In this document: positions 1 to 10,302 of the stretch, piece after piece
How the letters are laid out: the number at the start of each line of letters is the position of its first letter
Position numbering within the stretch: position 1 is the first letter of the stretch
Assembly (NCBI GenBank): GCA_949316235.1
Contig: OX438757.1
Location: 8,116,657-8,180,656 of the forward strand
Direction: 5' to 3'
Source: Oegoconia quadripuncta
Taxonomy: Eukaryota > Arthropoda > Insecta > Lepidoptera > Autostichidae
DNA length: 64,000 nt
Program-made: the position numbers and the translations under genes
Notes under the pieces: generated by a model
What the model was told of the DNA's origin: nothing
The model's database searches: none
Seen by the model: only the letters and a program-made list of their open reading frames with translations

Positions 1-537
1 CGGATCAAACTCCGATGTCAAACATCCAAGGAGAATAGCTGCAAGGGAGGAATCCTCTATTCTCTTCCCGATATCAGCTAAATCTTGAGACGTACTCATA
101 ATAGCTTTTATGTACTCTTCAATTGAGGAGAAATCTGACAAATGATAACGGTACAACTTACGTTCTAACATCAGCTTTCTGCCTAAGCCTGCATCTTCAT
201 AGGCTTTTCCTAGAGCATCCCAAACCTCTTTCGCAGTATTGCAGCTCCGTGCATGAGTGACGGCTGCACCTTCTAAGGACAAGTAGATTTTAGTCAGCGC
301 CTTTAAATCTTTTTGTTCCCTTACTGAGTTCGGCGTTGAATCTCCTTCTGGATAACCAATAACGCTATACCATAATTCTTCGTGCAACTGGTACATTCTC
401 ATTTTGAACTTCCACTGGGCGTAGCCGTCTTTACTTATTAACGGCCGAATAGCCATCAAATTACTTGATCCAGAAAAAGAGTGTGAAGTCGAGGCATCAC
501 CAGCACAATCACGTTCTCTATTATTTTTCGAACTCAT
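1..537 (-). CDS. Copia-type LTR retrotransposon gag, 5' part, cut by window edge
   Basis: The minus strand is open for 179 codons from an ATG at 535-537 to the window edge with no stop. The product looks like the N-terminal gag polypeptide of Ty1/copia elements. A short polar leader (SSKNNRERD) is followed by the family's opening core: a YAQWKFKM segment near residue 40, then ELWYSVIG, a helical stretch LKALTKIYLSLEG, AKEVWDALGKAYED near residue 110, and KLMLERKLYRYHLSDFSSIEEYI. Gag packages element RNA into virus-like particles in the cytoplasm; protease, integrase and reverse transcriptase would follow beyond position 1. The start is the first ATG after the primer site at 581-594. No frameshift is visible, so this copy may be young. 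It has the same orientation as the host membralin gene. Confidence 0.85.
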   Translation of the reverse strand, partial: MSSKNNRERDCAGDASTSHSFSGSSNLMAIRPLISKDGYAQWKFKMRMYQLHEELWYSVIGYPEGDSTPNSVREQKDLKALTKIYLSLEGAAVTHARSCNTAKEVWDALGKAYEDAGLGRKLMLERKLYRYHLSDFSSIEEYIKAIMSTSQDLADIGKRIEDSSLAAILLGCLTSEFDP

Positions 538-580
538 TATTTTTACTATTAACTTTACCTATTACCTACAGGGCTTTTTA

Positions 581-594
581 CTGGGCCCATAACC
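581..594 (-). other. Copia primer-binding site matching the anticodon-side half of initiator tRNA-Met
   Basis: On the minus strand this reads GGTTATGGGCCCAG. It is complementary to the anticodon stem-loop region of initiator tRNA-Met (CUGGGCCCAUAACC), not to a tRNA 3' end. Drosophila copia is known to prime reverse transcription from a 5' half-molecule of this tRNA. The site lies 44 bases upstream of the gag ATG and just inside the presumed LTR end, which is the expected position. Confidence 0.75.
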
Positions 595-596
595 GA

Positions 597-834
597 TGTT
601 GTAAACTGTGTAGGCAATAGGCGAGCAAAAAATAATAAAGCTTAAAGATTCACATGAGACCAACCATCTTTTATTATACTGAAAAGACAGACAGATACAG
701 TCAACGTCAATAATATAGAAAAACATTCTAATTTTAAATCGTTCCATAAAGTATAAAACAGCCAGTGACGACTACAATTCGACAATATTTAATGTCAATT
801 CCATTTAAAATGAGGCCTAAACGAACAAGAAACA
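597..834 (-). repeat. 5' LTR of the copia element, outer edge uncertain
   Basis: The inner LTR edge is set by the primer site: the minus strand reads ...TACAACA followed two bases later by the primer site. The outer edge should begin TG on the minus strand. Candidates are at 834 (TGTTTCTTG) and 760 (TGTTTTATAC). The second LTR is outside the window, so the edge cannot be fixed. Confidence 0.45.
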
Positions 835-1640
835 CTTAAATACTATCGAAAACAAGTTTGAAATTCGTGAATTTTCATGGCACAAGGGAAATATATTTTT
901 ATCTTAAAAAAGTATTCATCAACTCGTGCAAATATTCCTTATTTATTTATTGACAGTATAATAGTGTACTCATAATTGCAAGTAACTATCGTTACTGGGA
1001 TCAGCCCTTCAGATATTTTTTCGTCACTCGTGGCGAATCTGCGTCATTTCTGCGACGTTAGATCGAGCGTCAGCATATCGTAAGAAATGGTTTGCATCCA
1101 GGTGGAGGGCGGGCGTTCGCAGCCCTCTTTCATGCGCATCTATGGCCGCCATCTGTCTGGTGCCCTCTTGCATTTTATATTGTATTTTAGGGACCCTGAA
1201 TGTTCTCTGATATATTCATTTCTGATTTTGTCAAACATTTTAATTTCTTTAATACGTGTTTTTTCTGTAACGCCAAAAAAATTCAATGAAGCTGAATTCA
1301 AGCTCCCTAATGCTGATAATACTGACACTCATGATACTGAAAAGTCACCGGCAGTTACCTATTCAGAGGAGCATGCGACGTAATCCTGAGCGAGACGAGT
1401 AAACAAATTACCCGGGTCGGGCCGGCCGCGACGTGCTGCCGCCCCGTCCGCTATTAATTTTAATTCCGGCACAGCGCGAAGATCGCCGAAGATGGGCCGA
1501 AGTCACGCGCCTCAAACATCAGCCTGTGTCGCGATACTGAGTAAGACAATCACTAAATTCAATACAATGATGGTGGTTTTAACAGAAAGTAAATTGGGCG
1601 AAGGTCTACCTACAAATAAAAGCGCAAAGAACGACTATTG
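835..1640. other. No recognisable gene
   Basis: The first half is AT-rich. Positions 1020-1180 and 1400-1500 are richer in CpG (for example ggccggccgcgacg near 1421). A 98-codon plus-strand frame at 1087-1383 has no recognisable motif and overlaps an equally long antisense frame, so I do not call it. Confidence 0.4.
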
Positions 1641-1644
1641 TCAA

Positions 1645-1671
1645 ACCCGCATGCTCGTTTGCCGCCCAAAT

Positions 1672-1695
<24 letters not shown>
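1645..1695 (+). mobile_element. Short 3' stub of a poly-A non-LTR element
   Basis: The sequence CCGCATGCTCGTTTGCCGC followed by 24 adenines matches the 3' end of the longer copy at 61550-61760. It is an extreme 5' truncation of the same poly-A-tailed family, leaving about 30 bases plus the tail. Confidence 0.55.
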
Positions 1696-1702
<7 letters not shown>

Positions 1703-1712
1703 TAATAATATT

Positions 1713-1890
1713 GACGACCGATTGGTGAGTAGCGATGCCTTTGAAACCAACGGTTGCGGGTTCGAATTCACCAGGAGTAAATGCTTGTGTGGTGATTACG
1801 AACATTTATCTGAAGTCAATGATTGTTTATATAAATATTTTAGTATGTTCATTCGTAATCTAGTACCTTTGTATATTTATTTTTTGATTA
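1713..1890 (+). mobile_element. SINE-A copy, 3'-truncated
   Basis: tRNA-derived SINE head: A box-like TTGGTGAGTAGCG, then ACCAACGGTTGCGGGTTCGA with a B box (GGTTCGAAT). The shared body follows (GATTACGAACATTTATCTG, TTTATATAAATATTT). Similarity to other copies fades after about 1890, so the usual 3' end is missing. It begins 18 bases after the poly-A stub at 1672-1695, so one element may have landed next to or in the tail of the other. Confidence 0.7.
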
Positions 1891-2424
1891 CCTTTCAATT
1901 AATAACCCACACGACTACAGTGAAGCAAAAGAAGGGGAAATGTAGACGTCTCTGAATCAATATCAGTACATGTAGACAATAACAGTCTATGTAATATGTA
2001 TGCATTGTACAGCTGATGTTCAACTGCACTGCAGCATCCCTCTAAACGATTTTGATAAATGACTTGTGAATCGATTTGTCTTTTTGAGCATCATAGACAT
2101 TCATACATTATGACGGTTGTAATGACTTGTTTTGCTTTGCCATAGTCGAGTAAAAAGAAAAAATGTTGTTGTAAGTCGAGCAGCAGTTACAATAGATGTC
2201 GATAGGCAGCTTAGCGCAGGCGTCAATTGCAGAGTGGCCTGCAGGCGGTCTACAGGACTGTGACAGACAGATTTAAACGACCACCGGTCCAATATCTGAA
2301 CCTGTCGATATTATAAAATGAACTTTACACGCACATAAATAAGTTCTATATTAAAAATACTTTTAGTACTCCATTATGATTACCTATCACATATTATTCT
2401 AGACAAAAACAAGTAACATAATAT
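1891..2424. other. No recognisable gene
   Basis: Mixed-composition sequence. I see neither coding signal nor similarity to the other repeats in the window. Confidence 0.35.
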
Positions 2425-2745
2425 CCAGCAAGGAGTTCCAGTGGCAATCATGGTTCCTTCCATCTTCAGATTCTCGTCATGTATAATGGAAAGCGCCCAT
2501 TGTAACAAACCAAATTAGCCCAAATCGACTATTTTGCCATTTGCGATCAGGGAGTTCCAGATCCGGCTCCATCATCAGGTCAGCATGATGGTACCATAAT
2601 ATTGCATTGCCACCAAACCTAAATATGCCAAATTTCAACTGAATCCGATACCAGCAAATGACTGAAAAATGGCCTGCAAATTTTGAAACGGATAACTTAC
2701 TTCCTGACATACAGACATAGATCTAAATAAAGCTTGCAATAAAAA
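2425..2745 (-). repeat. Rep-G dispersed repeat
   Basis: Its minus strand contains TCAGTTGAAATTTGGCATA, TTGGTGGCAATGCAATATT and ATGGTACCATCATGCTGACC. A diverged second copy lies at 23810-23985 on the plus strand (GAATTGAAATTTGGCGTAT, GGTGACAATACAATTGTATG, GTAACATCGAGCTGA). A 77-codon minus frame here carries no protein motif. The class is unknown; it is probably a non-autonomous element. Confidence 0.55.
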
Positions 2746-2881
2746 GGGGTTACCATAAACTTGATCATCATTTTAGTTAAACAACATGAAAATATGAAAA
2801 GTAAACAAGAAATCCAAGAGTTGTGGATGATTTTTTATATGGAAAAAGTGTAAGATGCTGCATGAATAGAGTTAAATATTC

Positions 2882-3122
2882 AACGACCGGTTAGTGTAGT
2901 GGATAGTGACTCTATCAGCGAAACCAACGGTTGCGGTTTCGAATCCCGCGACGGGTAAATATTTGTGTGATGAATACGAACATTTATTCCCGAGTCATGG
3001 ATGTTTATATAAATATTTATGTATGTTTATCCGTTATCTAGTATCCATAGTACAAGCTTTCCTTAGTTTGGAACTAGATGATTGGTGTAAGTGTTCGAAA
3101 TATTTATTTACTATTTATTAAA
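2882..3122 (+). mobile_element. SINE-A, near full length
   Basis: Head with A box GGTTAGTGTAGTGG and B box-like GGTTTCGAATCCCGC (one extra T). The body has GATGAATACGAACATTTATT, GTTTATATAAATATTTATG and ATCTAGTATCCATAGTACAA, and the 3' end is AGATGATTGGTGTAAGTG followed by an ATTTATT-rich tail. With the copy at 15170 this is the best example of the family in the window. Confidence 0.8.
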
Positions 3123-4240
3123 TATGGTATTAAGATACATTAAACCTGACAATTACTTTAATCGTCAGCACAAACAGACGAGAATGTCAACAGCTGTCAA
3201 CTAAATTCAATATTGACAGCTATAAATTATACTTAAATAATAGTTGATATAGGAGGTATACAGAATCACAAACTATACCGAGCAAAAATATTCCATAAGT
3301 GATAAATATTCCAGGTACCTACAGTACGGAAGTGTTAAGATAGTGATTTTAAAAAGACTACATTTAACCTCATAACCATTTTAATCAGTCAACAAGAAGA
3401 GCAGTTAAAATTGTGAAATGAGAACGTAGTGAACATAAAGATTCTAAACGCGACAGAATGTTGTAAGCTCAAGTGCAATCCAGGAGCGTCTACATAAACC
3501 CAAGGCGAACTGGGAAATGCACACAAATTGTTACTTCTTACTTTCCTGGGTTTAATCAAGGGGGACACCCGCCGAGTCTGGTGCCGTCCGCGCGCTTCCT
3601 TGAACTTGGCGCAAATTGAGAATAATGGATCCGGTGCGCCATTTTAGGGTTTAGAAAAATCTGATAGTTGAGTCTCTTTGCACTTTCCGTGTAATAAAAA
3701 CTTTGTTATATTTTTTCCCCTGGCGAGACTTTAATTTGTTTCTCAGCAGCCTAGAGGGTTAAACTTTACGGTAAAAGTATGAAACCAAAAACCGTTTAAA
3801 ATGTCCCACGTTGCACTGAAATGTGATGTTCTGTACAGTGCACGTGGTTTACATTATTTAGAGTAATATTTGTACTGACCTTACACTTATAAAGTATCAG
3901 AATAGCAGAAGCTTTAAGAGGTTGGGTAATCCCCATACCTCGTGCGAACGCGCCGCCCGACCGCCGACGCTTAATTTTGGTGACTTGAACACACATTTTT
4001 CGCTACTTCATTATTTAGTTTTATCTTTTAAATTCTATGGTAAGTAGCGAAAATAGAAGAAGTGCTGAAAGAACTTGTTTGCGGCTCATAAAATATGCAT
4101 GTAAGACAAGTTTACGATAAGCGTTTTCATGACAAGAGGAATGTCACTGTAATTTTTAACCCGCGACATGTTTGAAGCCTATGGCTGTCCATTTCCTCTG
4201 CTGTAGCATTAAAACGGTTTTTTTTTTCAAAAGTTGGTTT
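3123..4240. other. Mostly unassigned; possible LTR-like stretch 3540-3760
   Basis: The first 400 bases are AT-rich and featureless. From 3540 to 3760 a GC-richer part (GGGGGACACCCGCCGAGTCT) leads into TTGCACTTTCCGTGTAATAAAAACTTTG, split here by family-like LTR composition with a poly-A signal (AATAAA near 3693). This resembles the R-U5 part of a Ty3-type LTR, but no partner LTR or primer site is visible. Confidence 0.25.
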
Positions 4241-4292
4241 TTGCGAGATGCTTCTTAGCCATGTTAGATGGAAATCGGTAAGATATGATAGT
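4241..4292 (+). repeat. Rep-E fragment
   Basis: TTCTTAGCCATGTTAGATGG followed by AAATCGGTAAGAT matches the core of Rep-E copies at 12895, 54770, 58740 and 61195. Confidence 0.5.
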
Positions 4293-4307
4293 CTTGTCAA
4301 TTTATTT

Positions 4308-4595
4308 GGCGACCTGATTGATGTAGTAGTTAGAAACTCTGACTGCTATACCAAAAGGTGGCGGGTTCGAATCCTGCTAGGGGCATATGTTTGTATGATG
4401 AATGTTTATGAATGAATAACAGACATGTTTTTTCATTTATTTATGTATTTATTTACAAAAAAAAATATTTGTGTAGTTTATCAACCATCTAGCATCCATA
4501 ATACAAACCTAGTTGCTTAGTATGGAACTAGATGGCGCTGTGTGTATGTGTGCAAAGACATTTATTTATTATTTTATATTTATTTATATTTAAGA
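4308..4595 (+). mobile_element. SINE-B, near full length
   Basis: Head with A box-like TTGATGTAGTAGTTAG, then CTGACTGCTATACCAAAAGG and the B box GGGTTCGAATCCTGC. The body has GGGGCATATGTTTGTATGATG and TATCAACCATCTAGCATCC. The 3' end is GGAACTAGATGGCGCTGTG, a run of ACATTTATTTATT and a simple AT tail. Its body and tail are alignable with SINE-A although the heads differ. Confidence 0.75.
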
Positions 4596-7500
4596 AGACA
4601 GTCATATTTTCTTGTCAATACTTAACCAAACGGGACAAGTCAATAAATTTGTGGCAAGATGTGTTTACGCGTAAATTGCTACATTCTCATTCCCTACTCA
4701 GCAATTCAGCCCCGCTAAAACCGGGTTACAGTTGTGAACTAACGATGAAACAGAACACTTGAATGAGCAAATGCTTTTACAGAGCTGGCTGCGTCGGTCT
4801 GTAATAGCTTTCAGGATGATGGTTCGCGATCACCGTTCACGCCCTCTCCCGCGGCGCTGTTTCGGCTCGGCTGAGCCGTGCATTGGAGATCCGTCTTTAC
4901 GAGCTCGTTAGTGCCGGTAATCGCGACGTTGCACGATCCGGATTACGCCTGTGCATTATTAGTGTTTTTATTGATTCACTCGGCTGCCATCGTAAAGTGA
5001 GATTATTATTCGCGACGCGCTCCCCGCGCCTGCACACCCCGCTACGCCCTCCAGCCCAAGTTGTTTTGTTACTTAATCGCGACGATAACAACATTTAACG
5101 ACGGCTAGGTGACTGGCGAAATTCCGCTTCGATGTTTAGTGCTCATTCTATTTTCATTAACCATTTACCCACTTAATGATGCAGATCTTAAAGGAGTGAT
5201 TCAATGACTAGGACCGCGTACAATTAAACCTGTAGTGTGACCTGTACGATACCTGAATTGTAAGGTACATTCGAGGTCATAATTACAGGTATGTAAATTA
5301 TAGATGAATATTTGAGTTTGAATTACGGATTATGTGATCTCTCAAGTTACCTATTCGAAAGCATCACATTTATTTTCTTTGAAAGGGGCAGGTTTGAACT
5401 TACCCCACCTTTGTCAAAAAAATTTCCCACGCAGCGTATCATGTAATTGAAATTCATCACTTATATAATATATAAGTGAGTATATGCACTATATGAGAAG
5501 TATCTTTCAAGGGCTTTCAAGGGAAACTTATTTGGGACGTTAGTCGGAATAATACTTATTCGAAATAATCGAAATACTTATAACATTACAGTACATTGAA
5601 AGAACCACCAGCTATAGGCAAATAAATGCATACATATATAAAGTCAAGCCTGTGTAGCGTAAAGGTAGGCAGAGACCACAGACTTCCACTTGCTACGATC
5701 CTGGCACACCTCTTTTGCTTTATTCACTCTCATAAGATTGTTCATACATGCTCAATAGGTTTAGGGTACTCTTGACTTGGCCGTTCTTTAATCCGTCCCC
5801 GATTTGAGCATGGCACGTTCGCTGTGGTCTTCCCCTATCAATACTACTATCTACATAATATACAAAATAAATAAGGTAATAAATCTGCCTGTTAAATGTC
5901 ACAATGAATGTCTAAATGTTAGGTACCATAATTTAATTATAGCAAGAAATTCAAATTATATATCTCAACGCAAAATTCAGTAACAATATTGACACCCTGT
6001 GTTTGCGGAGCCCAAACTCGTTCATAAGCCGAATCGAGATGTCACGTAACACAAAATTAATTACTTGCCAAACTTCAATAGACTGTAATCGATATTGAAA
6101 GCATGGCCTACATTTTTGAGTTAATTCTAATATAATTAAGTGTTTAACATTAATTAATTAGTGAATTCGTGTGTATGTGAATTAAGTTTGTGGTTTAAAA
6201 TTTTCTTAAAATGTTTCAATCACACAATCAAAATATATGATGATGAATATTAGTAAACACTATATTCGTTTGTAACAAATAACTAAATAGAGATTGCCAA
6301 GGAAATTTGAGCTTTTTATATATATATATATAAAAAATATTTCGAAGGCGTAATAATTTATTTCAACGTATAATAAATGTTATAAGTAAGAAAAAAGGTA
6401 AAATAAAAAAGAACACGCAAAATTTGAAGATTGGAAACTGCCCAAGTTAAAAATGCGCATCGGAGCACCAACTAAGCGGAGTGAGTACGCTTCCACTTTT
6501 AGCCTCTCTCACTTTACATCAGGTGTGATTAAGAAGCATTGACCCATTCAATTTTGATCTACAACTTCCCCCGATAAATTGCCACGCCATCGAGAGATAA
6601 ACACATACATATACACGGTTGTAATATAACACCCCTCCTTACTTGCATCATAACAAAATAGAAGAATAACTTCCAGTTATGACCAGATAATTCCATTGTC
6701 AACTGTAGGTATGCTTAGTTAGGGCCTTACACGAAAGCGCCTTTCCATTTTCCCACAAATACGGCGACTCATCGGCAATTTGCGTCGGACGGAGCGTATG
6801 CATGTTAATAAAGCCTATTGTGTGCCTCCACAAGATTAGCTCACTGACGGAACGTCGGACCTTAATCTATGCACTACACAGCATCCACGTCAGACCACTC
6901 TCCAAGATTATACTGAACCTAACAAACTTATTGAACACGATCATACATAATATAGTAGATACAAAACTAGACGTAATACAAAAATATAGCGCTTCAAATG
7001 CTAAAGAACCGTAAAAAGTTATCCCAGGATAGTGATGATAAAGGTGTCGTACATGCGTGCTTGAAAATTGAATTTCTTAAAGTTTTACAGACAAAATGAG
7101 ACGGCGAAGTCAATGTATTATTATTTAATATAAAGTACTCTAACAAAAGAACCTATTGATCACTACTCGAACAGGAAAGTAAGAATTTCGACAACTTTAA
7201 GCATTGTCTAAATATTATTTCTAAACAATGCCCAATTAATTTCTCATAATTATTACAAAGGCTGTTGGTATCAAAACATTTTAGCTATTGAGAATAAGTA
7301 AAAGATTGAGTGGTATTAAGAAATCGAAGCTACAAATCTTGAGATCGCAACCCCTAGCTCTCGAGTGGAAACGGAGTCAATAATTAGTCGCTGAAGAGGT
7401 TAATTACGATAATCCGCTTTGCCACGCTCTCCAATTTAACATCGATGCAGGGTGCAGTATGAAAATGACTACTATGCAGAGAGATCATCTGAACGCTAAT

Positions 7501-7640
7501 ACGATAAATCTAAACATGTATGCTTGTTGCATGTTGAGCTGAAAAAGATGTCCTTTTGAATCACACTGACACTAGTTATTGAGTTGCAAAATCAACAATT
7601 TATCAGTCAATATGTAAACTAAGATGACATTTATGTTAGT
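4596..7640. other. Unassigned intronic sequence with a CpG-rich patch and a short repeat fragment
   Basis: Positions 4790-5100 are CpG-rich (CCGCGGCGCTG, GCGACGCGCTCCCCGCGCC) and carry two opposed 65-71 codon frames with no motif. 5640-5760 (AAAGGTAGGCAGAGACCACA, CTTGCTACGATCCTGGC) resembles a dispersed lepidopteran repeat. The rest is AT-rich with a TA run at 6316-6333. I see no exon. Confidence 0.4.
6486..6545 (+). mobile_element. SINE-C tail fragment
   Basis: CGCTTCCACTTTTAGCCTC, then ACATCAGGTGTGATTAAGAA and GACCCAT match the 3' part of SINE-C (compare 57360-57410). The tRNA-like head is absent. Confidence 0.5.
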
Positions 7641-7657
7641 AGTTACCTGTGGATATA

Positions 7658-7782
7658 CTATGAGTTCACGCAAACCGCTCTCGTTATAGTAAACCATATT
7701 TCTGTCACTGTTATTCGCATCGGGACCGAGCAGCATTACCGATAGATTTCGATAACGAGAATAGTTTGCGTAAAGTTATGAG
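7658..7782. repeat. Imperfect fold-back (about 33-bp arms)
   Basis: ACGCAAACCGCTCTCGTTATA at 7668-7688 pairs with GATAACGAGAATAGTTTGCGT at 7751-7771, with a few mismatches and further pairing outside. The loop is about 60 bases. The minus strand of the loop is open and ends at a donor-like CCACAG/GTAACT, but a stop lies directly upstream in the same frame. Confidence 0.5.
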
Positions 7783-7800
7783 TTATTATGAGCTGTGAAG

Positions 7801-8279
7801 GTAAAGAACAACTGCACGGTAAATACTTACAACACGAGTGTTATAATTAATGGTTATTTATATACATAGTTATATATAATATAACCGTATATTATTCTTT
7901 TTGCAAAACAATCCCTCCAAATTTTTCTGTTTGCGTCAGTGTTTTAAAAATATCACATGTGTTATAATTATTTCGTATACCTGTGGGATCTAATTTGACG
8001 ACAGTGGATCAGCTGAACCAATGCAACGTTTTCACGGCGACGGCGGCTGGATCAATTGCCCTCAAACATGGTTAAGAACCAATTTCGTAAATTTTCATTC
8101 AAAAATAAGTTCTAAGACCTTGATCATCACATATTATTCTAGTAGGTACTCAGAGAGACAAATGATATAACTTTTACTAAGATAAAAAAAAATAAGCTTA
8201 ATTAGAGACCGTAATATTGGAAAAATCTTACTTGTGACATTTGATTACAGACAGTGTACGGAACCGCACATTACATTAT
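7801..8279. other. No recognisable gene
   Basis: AT-rich stretch with TATATA runs near 7860. Nothing else is recognisable. Confidence 0.35.
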
Positions 8280-8570
8280 AATTTTATTAAGTATATAAAC
8301 GCTGACCACTGCATGCGGCGACCGGCGTGCTATACATTAGCATTGAATATTGTCAGTGAATAAAACGCACACATACAGCACGGTTGTCCGATTTTCTTTC
8401 AACTCTCACATCATCATCAAGTATCAACATCAAGTAGCATTTAGCATTCAGCAGTATCATTCCATGGAGGCAAGTCCTACAGACAGACATGGACAGGTTA
8501 AGCTAAATGAAAAACTTGCAAAATATACTGCATCACTTATCGTTCCGCCTACAGATAGGTATAGATAGAG
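8280..8570 (+). repeat. Possible LTR or promoter-like element
   Basis: A TATA-like GTATATAAACGC at about 8290 is followed 60 bases later by GTGAATAAAACGCACAC, a poly-A signal context, and then a CA-rich stretch. TATA box, short R-like interval and AATAAA in this order are typical of an LTR. The downstream 72-codon frame at 8350-8568 has no motif. No second LTR is visible, so this could be a solo LTR or chance. Confidence 0.3.
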
Positions 8571-9018
8571 AAAAGCTTATTAACACTCCCTTTTTACTTT
8601 CGGGGTTAAAAATACCATAGGTGATTTAATTATTGGCTTCATTTTTGAGGTGCTAATGGCGAAAGTTGATCACGTAGGGTCGTGTCGCGCGTATACCGGA
8701 CCAACGTTTGCCTTTCGATCAAATTACCACCGCGTCAACGTAACGTAATTGATTCAGCGCCCGCCGGACGCCGGCAAGCCTTTTTGCCTACAGTTAGAGA
8801 CAAAAATGCAAAATCCGACCACTAATTCAATATTCGCACACCTCACAGCGTTCTTGGGCGTCAGCAGTAAACGAATTTTAAGCGCGCTGTAATATATTTT
8901 TTATATAAAACCTGCTAATATATTTGAATAAAATGTTAACAGTGAGAAAATATTATTCACGAATGTTTTTTATAAAATAGCCTAGGGTTTATGAGGAAGG
9001 GGATGCGAATGAGGAATT
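8571..9018. other. No recognisable gene
   Basis: 8690-8790 is CpG-rich (GCGCCCGCCGGACGCCGGC). The rest is AT-rich. No repeat match was found within the window. Confidence 0.35.
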
Positions 9019-9150
9019 CCTTTTTATGCATAACAGGTTAGCGCTTGACCCGAATCTTCACACCGACCCGACACCAGATATTAGGACATGCTTATCTGTA
9101 TCTTGTGACAAATTGAGAACGGGATCGTCATCTCTGTGCATCATGTGACG
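9019..9150 (-). mobile_element. SINE-C tail, diverged
   Basis: TTTTTATGCATAACAGGTTAG and CGCTTGACC at the plus-strand left end match the tail of SINE-C (compare 48830). The following TTATCTGTATCTTGTGACAA is a degraded form of its TTATCTCTGACAACCAGAAC. The head is missing. Confidence 0.5.
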
Positions 9151-9550
9151 TGACAAACACAGATCTAATAGAAACTCCGTGCTCTAATGGCCTTCATTAT
9201 AAATGAAAAATTTTATAAGCAACAGGATACTTTAAATTTATGTTTGAGGATTTCTAAGAATGCATTATGTCTAATATTCTACAAAACATATCCCTGAGTT
9301 AAACGTTATCAAAACCAAAAACAAATATAGATAAAAATTTAGGCTTCATTGCCGATATGTGGGATAATCTCTGTGTGACCTTTTTGAAAGCGACAGACCA
9401 GAACCTGACCGAAATGTAAACCGCAATCCTACTAACAGCCGGAAGAGCGTGTGACTACACGGGTTGTAATTTGACTAATTTGAGGGCAGTATATAGGTAC
9501 GGATATGCGAAATCTTGTATCTACAAAGGTATTTCTATAGTTATAAAGGA

Positions 9551-9754
9551 CTAGCTTACCGCCCGCGGCTTATAACTTTATCGCGGATATGTATAATTTA
9601 TCCCGCGGGATCTACTCACTTTGTCGGGATAAAAAATATCCTATATTTTAATCCATGGTACGTTCTAGCTATATACCAAATTTCATCCAACACCGTTCAT
9701 CCGTTGAGCAACAAATAAACAAACAAATCTTAACTTTCGCATTTATAATATTAG
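9551..9754 (-). mobile_element. Hel-like short non-autonomous element
   Basis: It starts CTAGCTTACCGCCCGCGGC on the plus strand and ends TTTCGCATTTATAATATTAGT. In element orientation it begins ACTAATATTATAAATGCGAAA and ends GCCGCGGGCGG...CTAG. There are no inverted repeats and the end is CTAG, as in the non-autonomous Helitrons common in Lepidoptera. Internal words GGGATAAAAAATATCCTAT and CCGTTCATCCGTTGAGCAAC are shared with other copies here. Confidence 0.55.
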
Positions 9755-10302
9755 TACGTCATATCTTTTTTATCTACGTACAAAACAGATTAGCTGTGTT
9801 CTCTTGTTAACATCAAAAATTATTGTAAATTATTTAGCGCAATAAAGAGTATTTGTTTTGTTAGCACTCAACCTGAATATCACTAGAATATATACATACA
9901 TAATTTTTGGAATGAAACTGCGCACACAACATGCCGAGGTTTGAGAAGTAGTAATAATGCACATTCCTTGCATACCTACATCTTAGCTTCGTGAAACAAG
10001 ATATAACCAGCAGAGTATTCCAGTGATATAGACATGGTTATTAGGTATGTATCAGCGCACCCACGAAGGTCCATACAGCGAGTGTCTACACTCTGCCACG
10101 TGCAATTGAACACCATCCGACGTGGAAACAGATATGCAACAAATGTACGGAACACTGACAATGTAGTAAACACATGTAACAGTACTTCAACTAAGCCATG
10201 TCATTGACAAAGACAATCGATCGACAACTAGCGGGCGCATTGCGCGCAACGCTCTTACTGCATGGTTATAATTAGGCGGATTAAAGGAAACGTGAGACCA
10301 GC
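9755..10302. other. No recognisable gene
   Basis: AT-rich sequence with no repeat or exon signal. The 65-codon minus frame at 9976-10173 lacks any motif. Confidence 0.35.

Noticed and set aside
1087..1383. 98-codon plus-strand frame
   Set aside because: No domain or splice context, and an antisense frame of similar length overlaps it.
2882..2960. Functional tRNA genes at the SINE heads
   Set aside because: A and B boxes are present, but no acceptor stem closes and each head continues into a SINE body repeated elsewhere in the window.
7645..7745. Possible downstream membralin exon on the minus strand
   Set aside because: The expected peptide after the Gly codon is absent, an in-frame stop lies upstream, and the sequence belongs to a fold-back.
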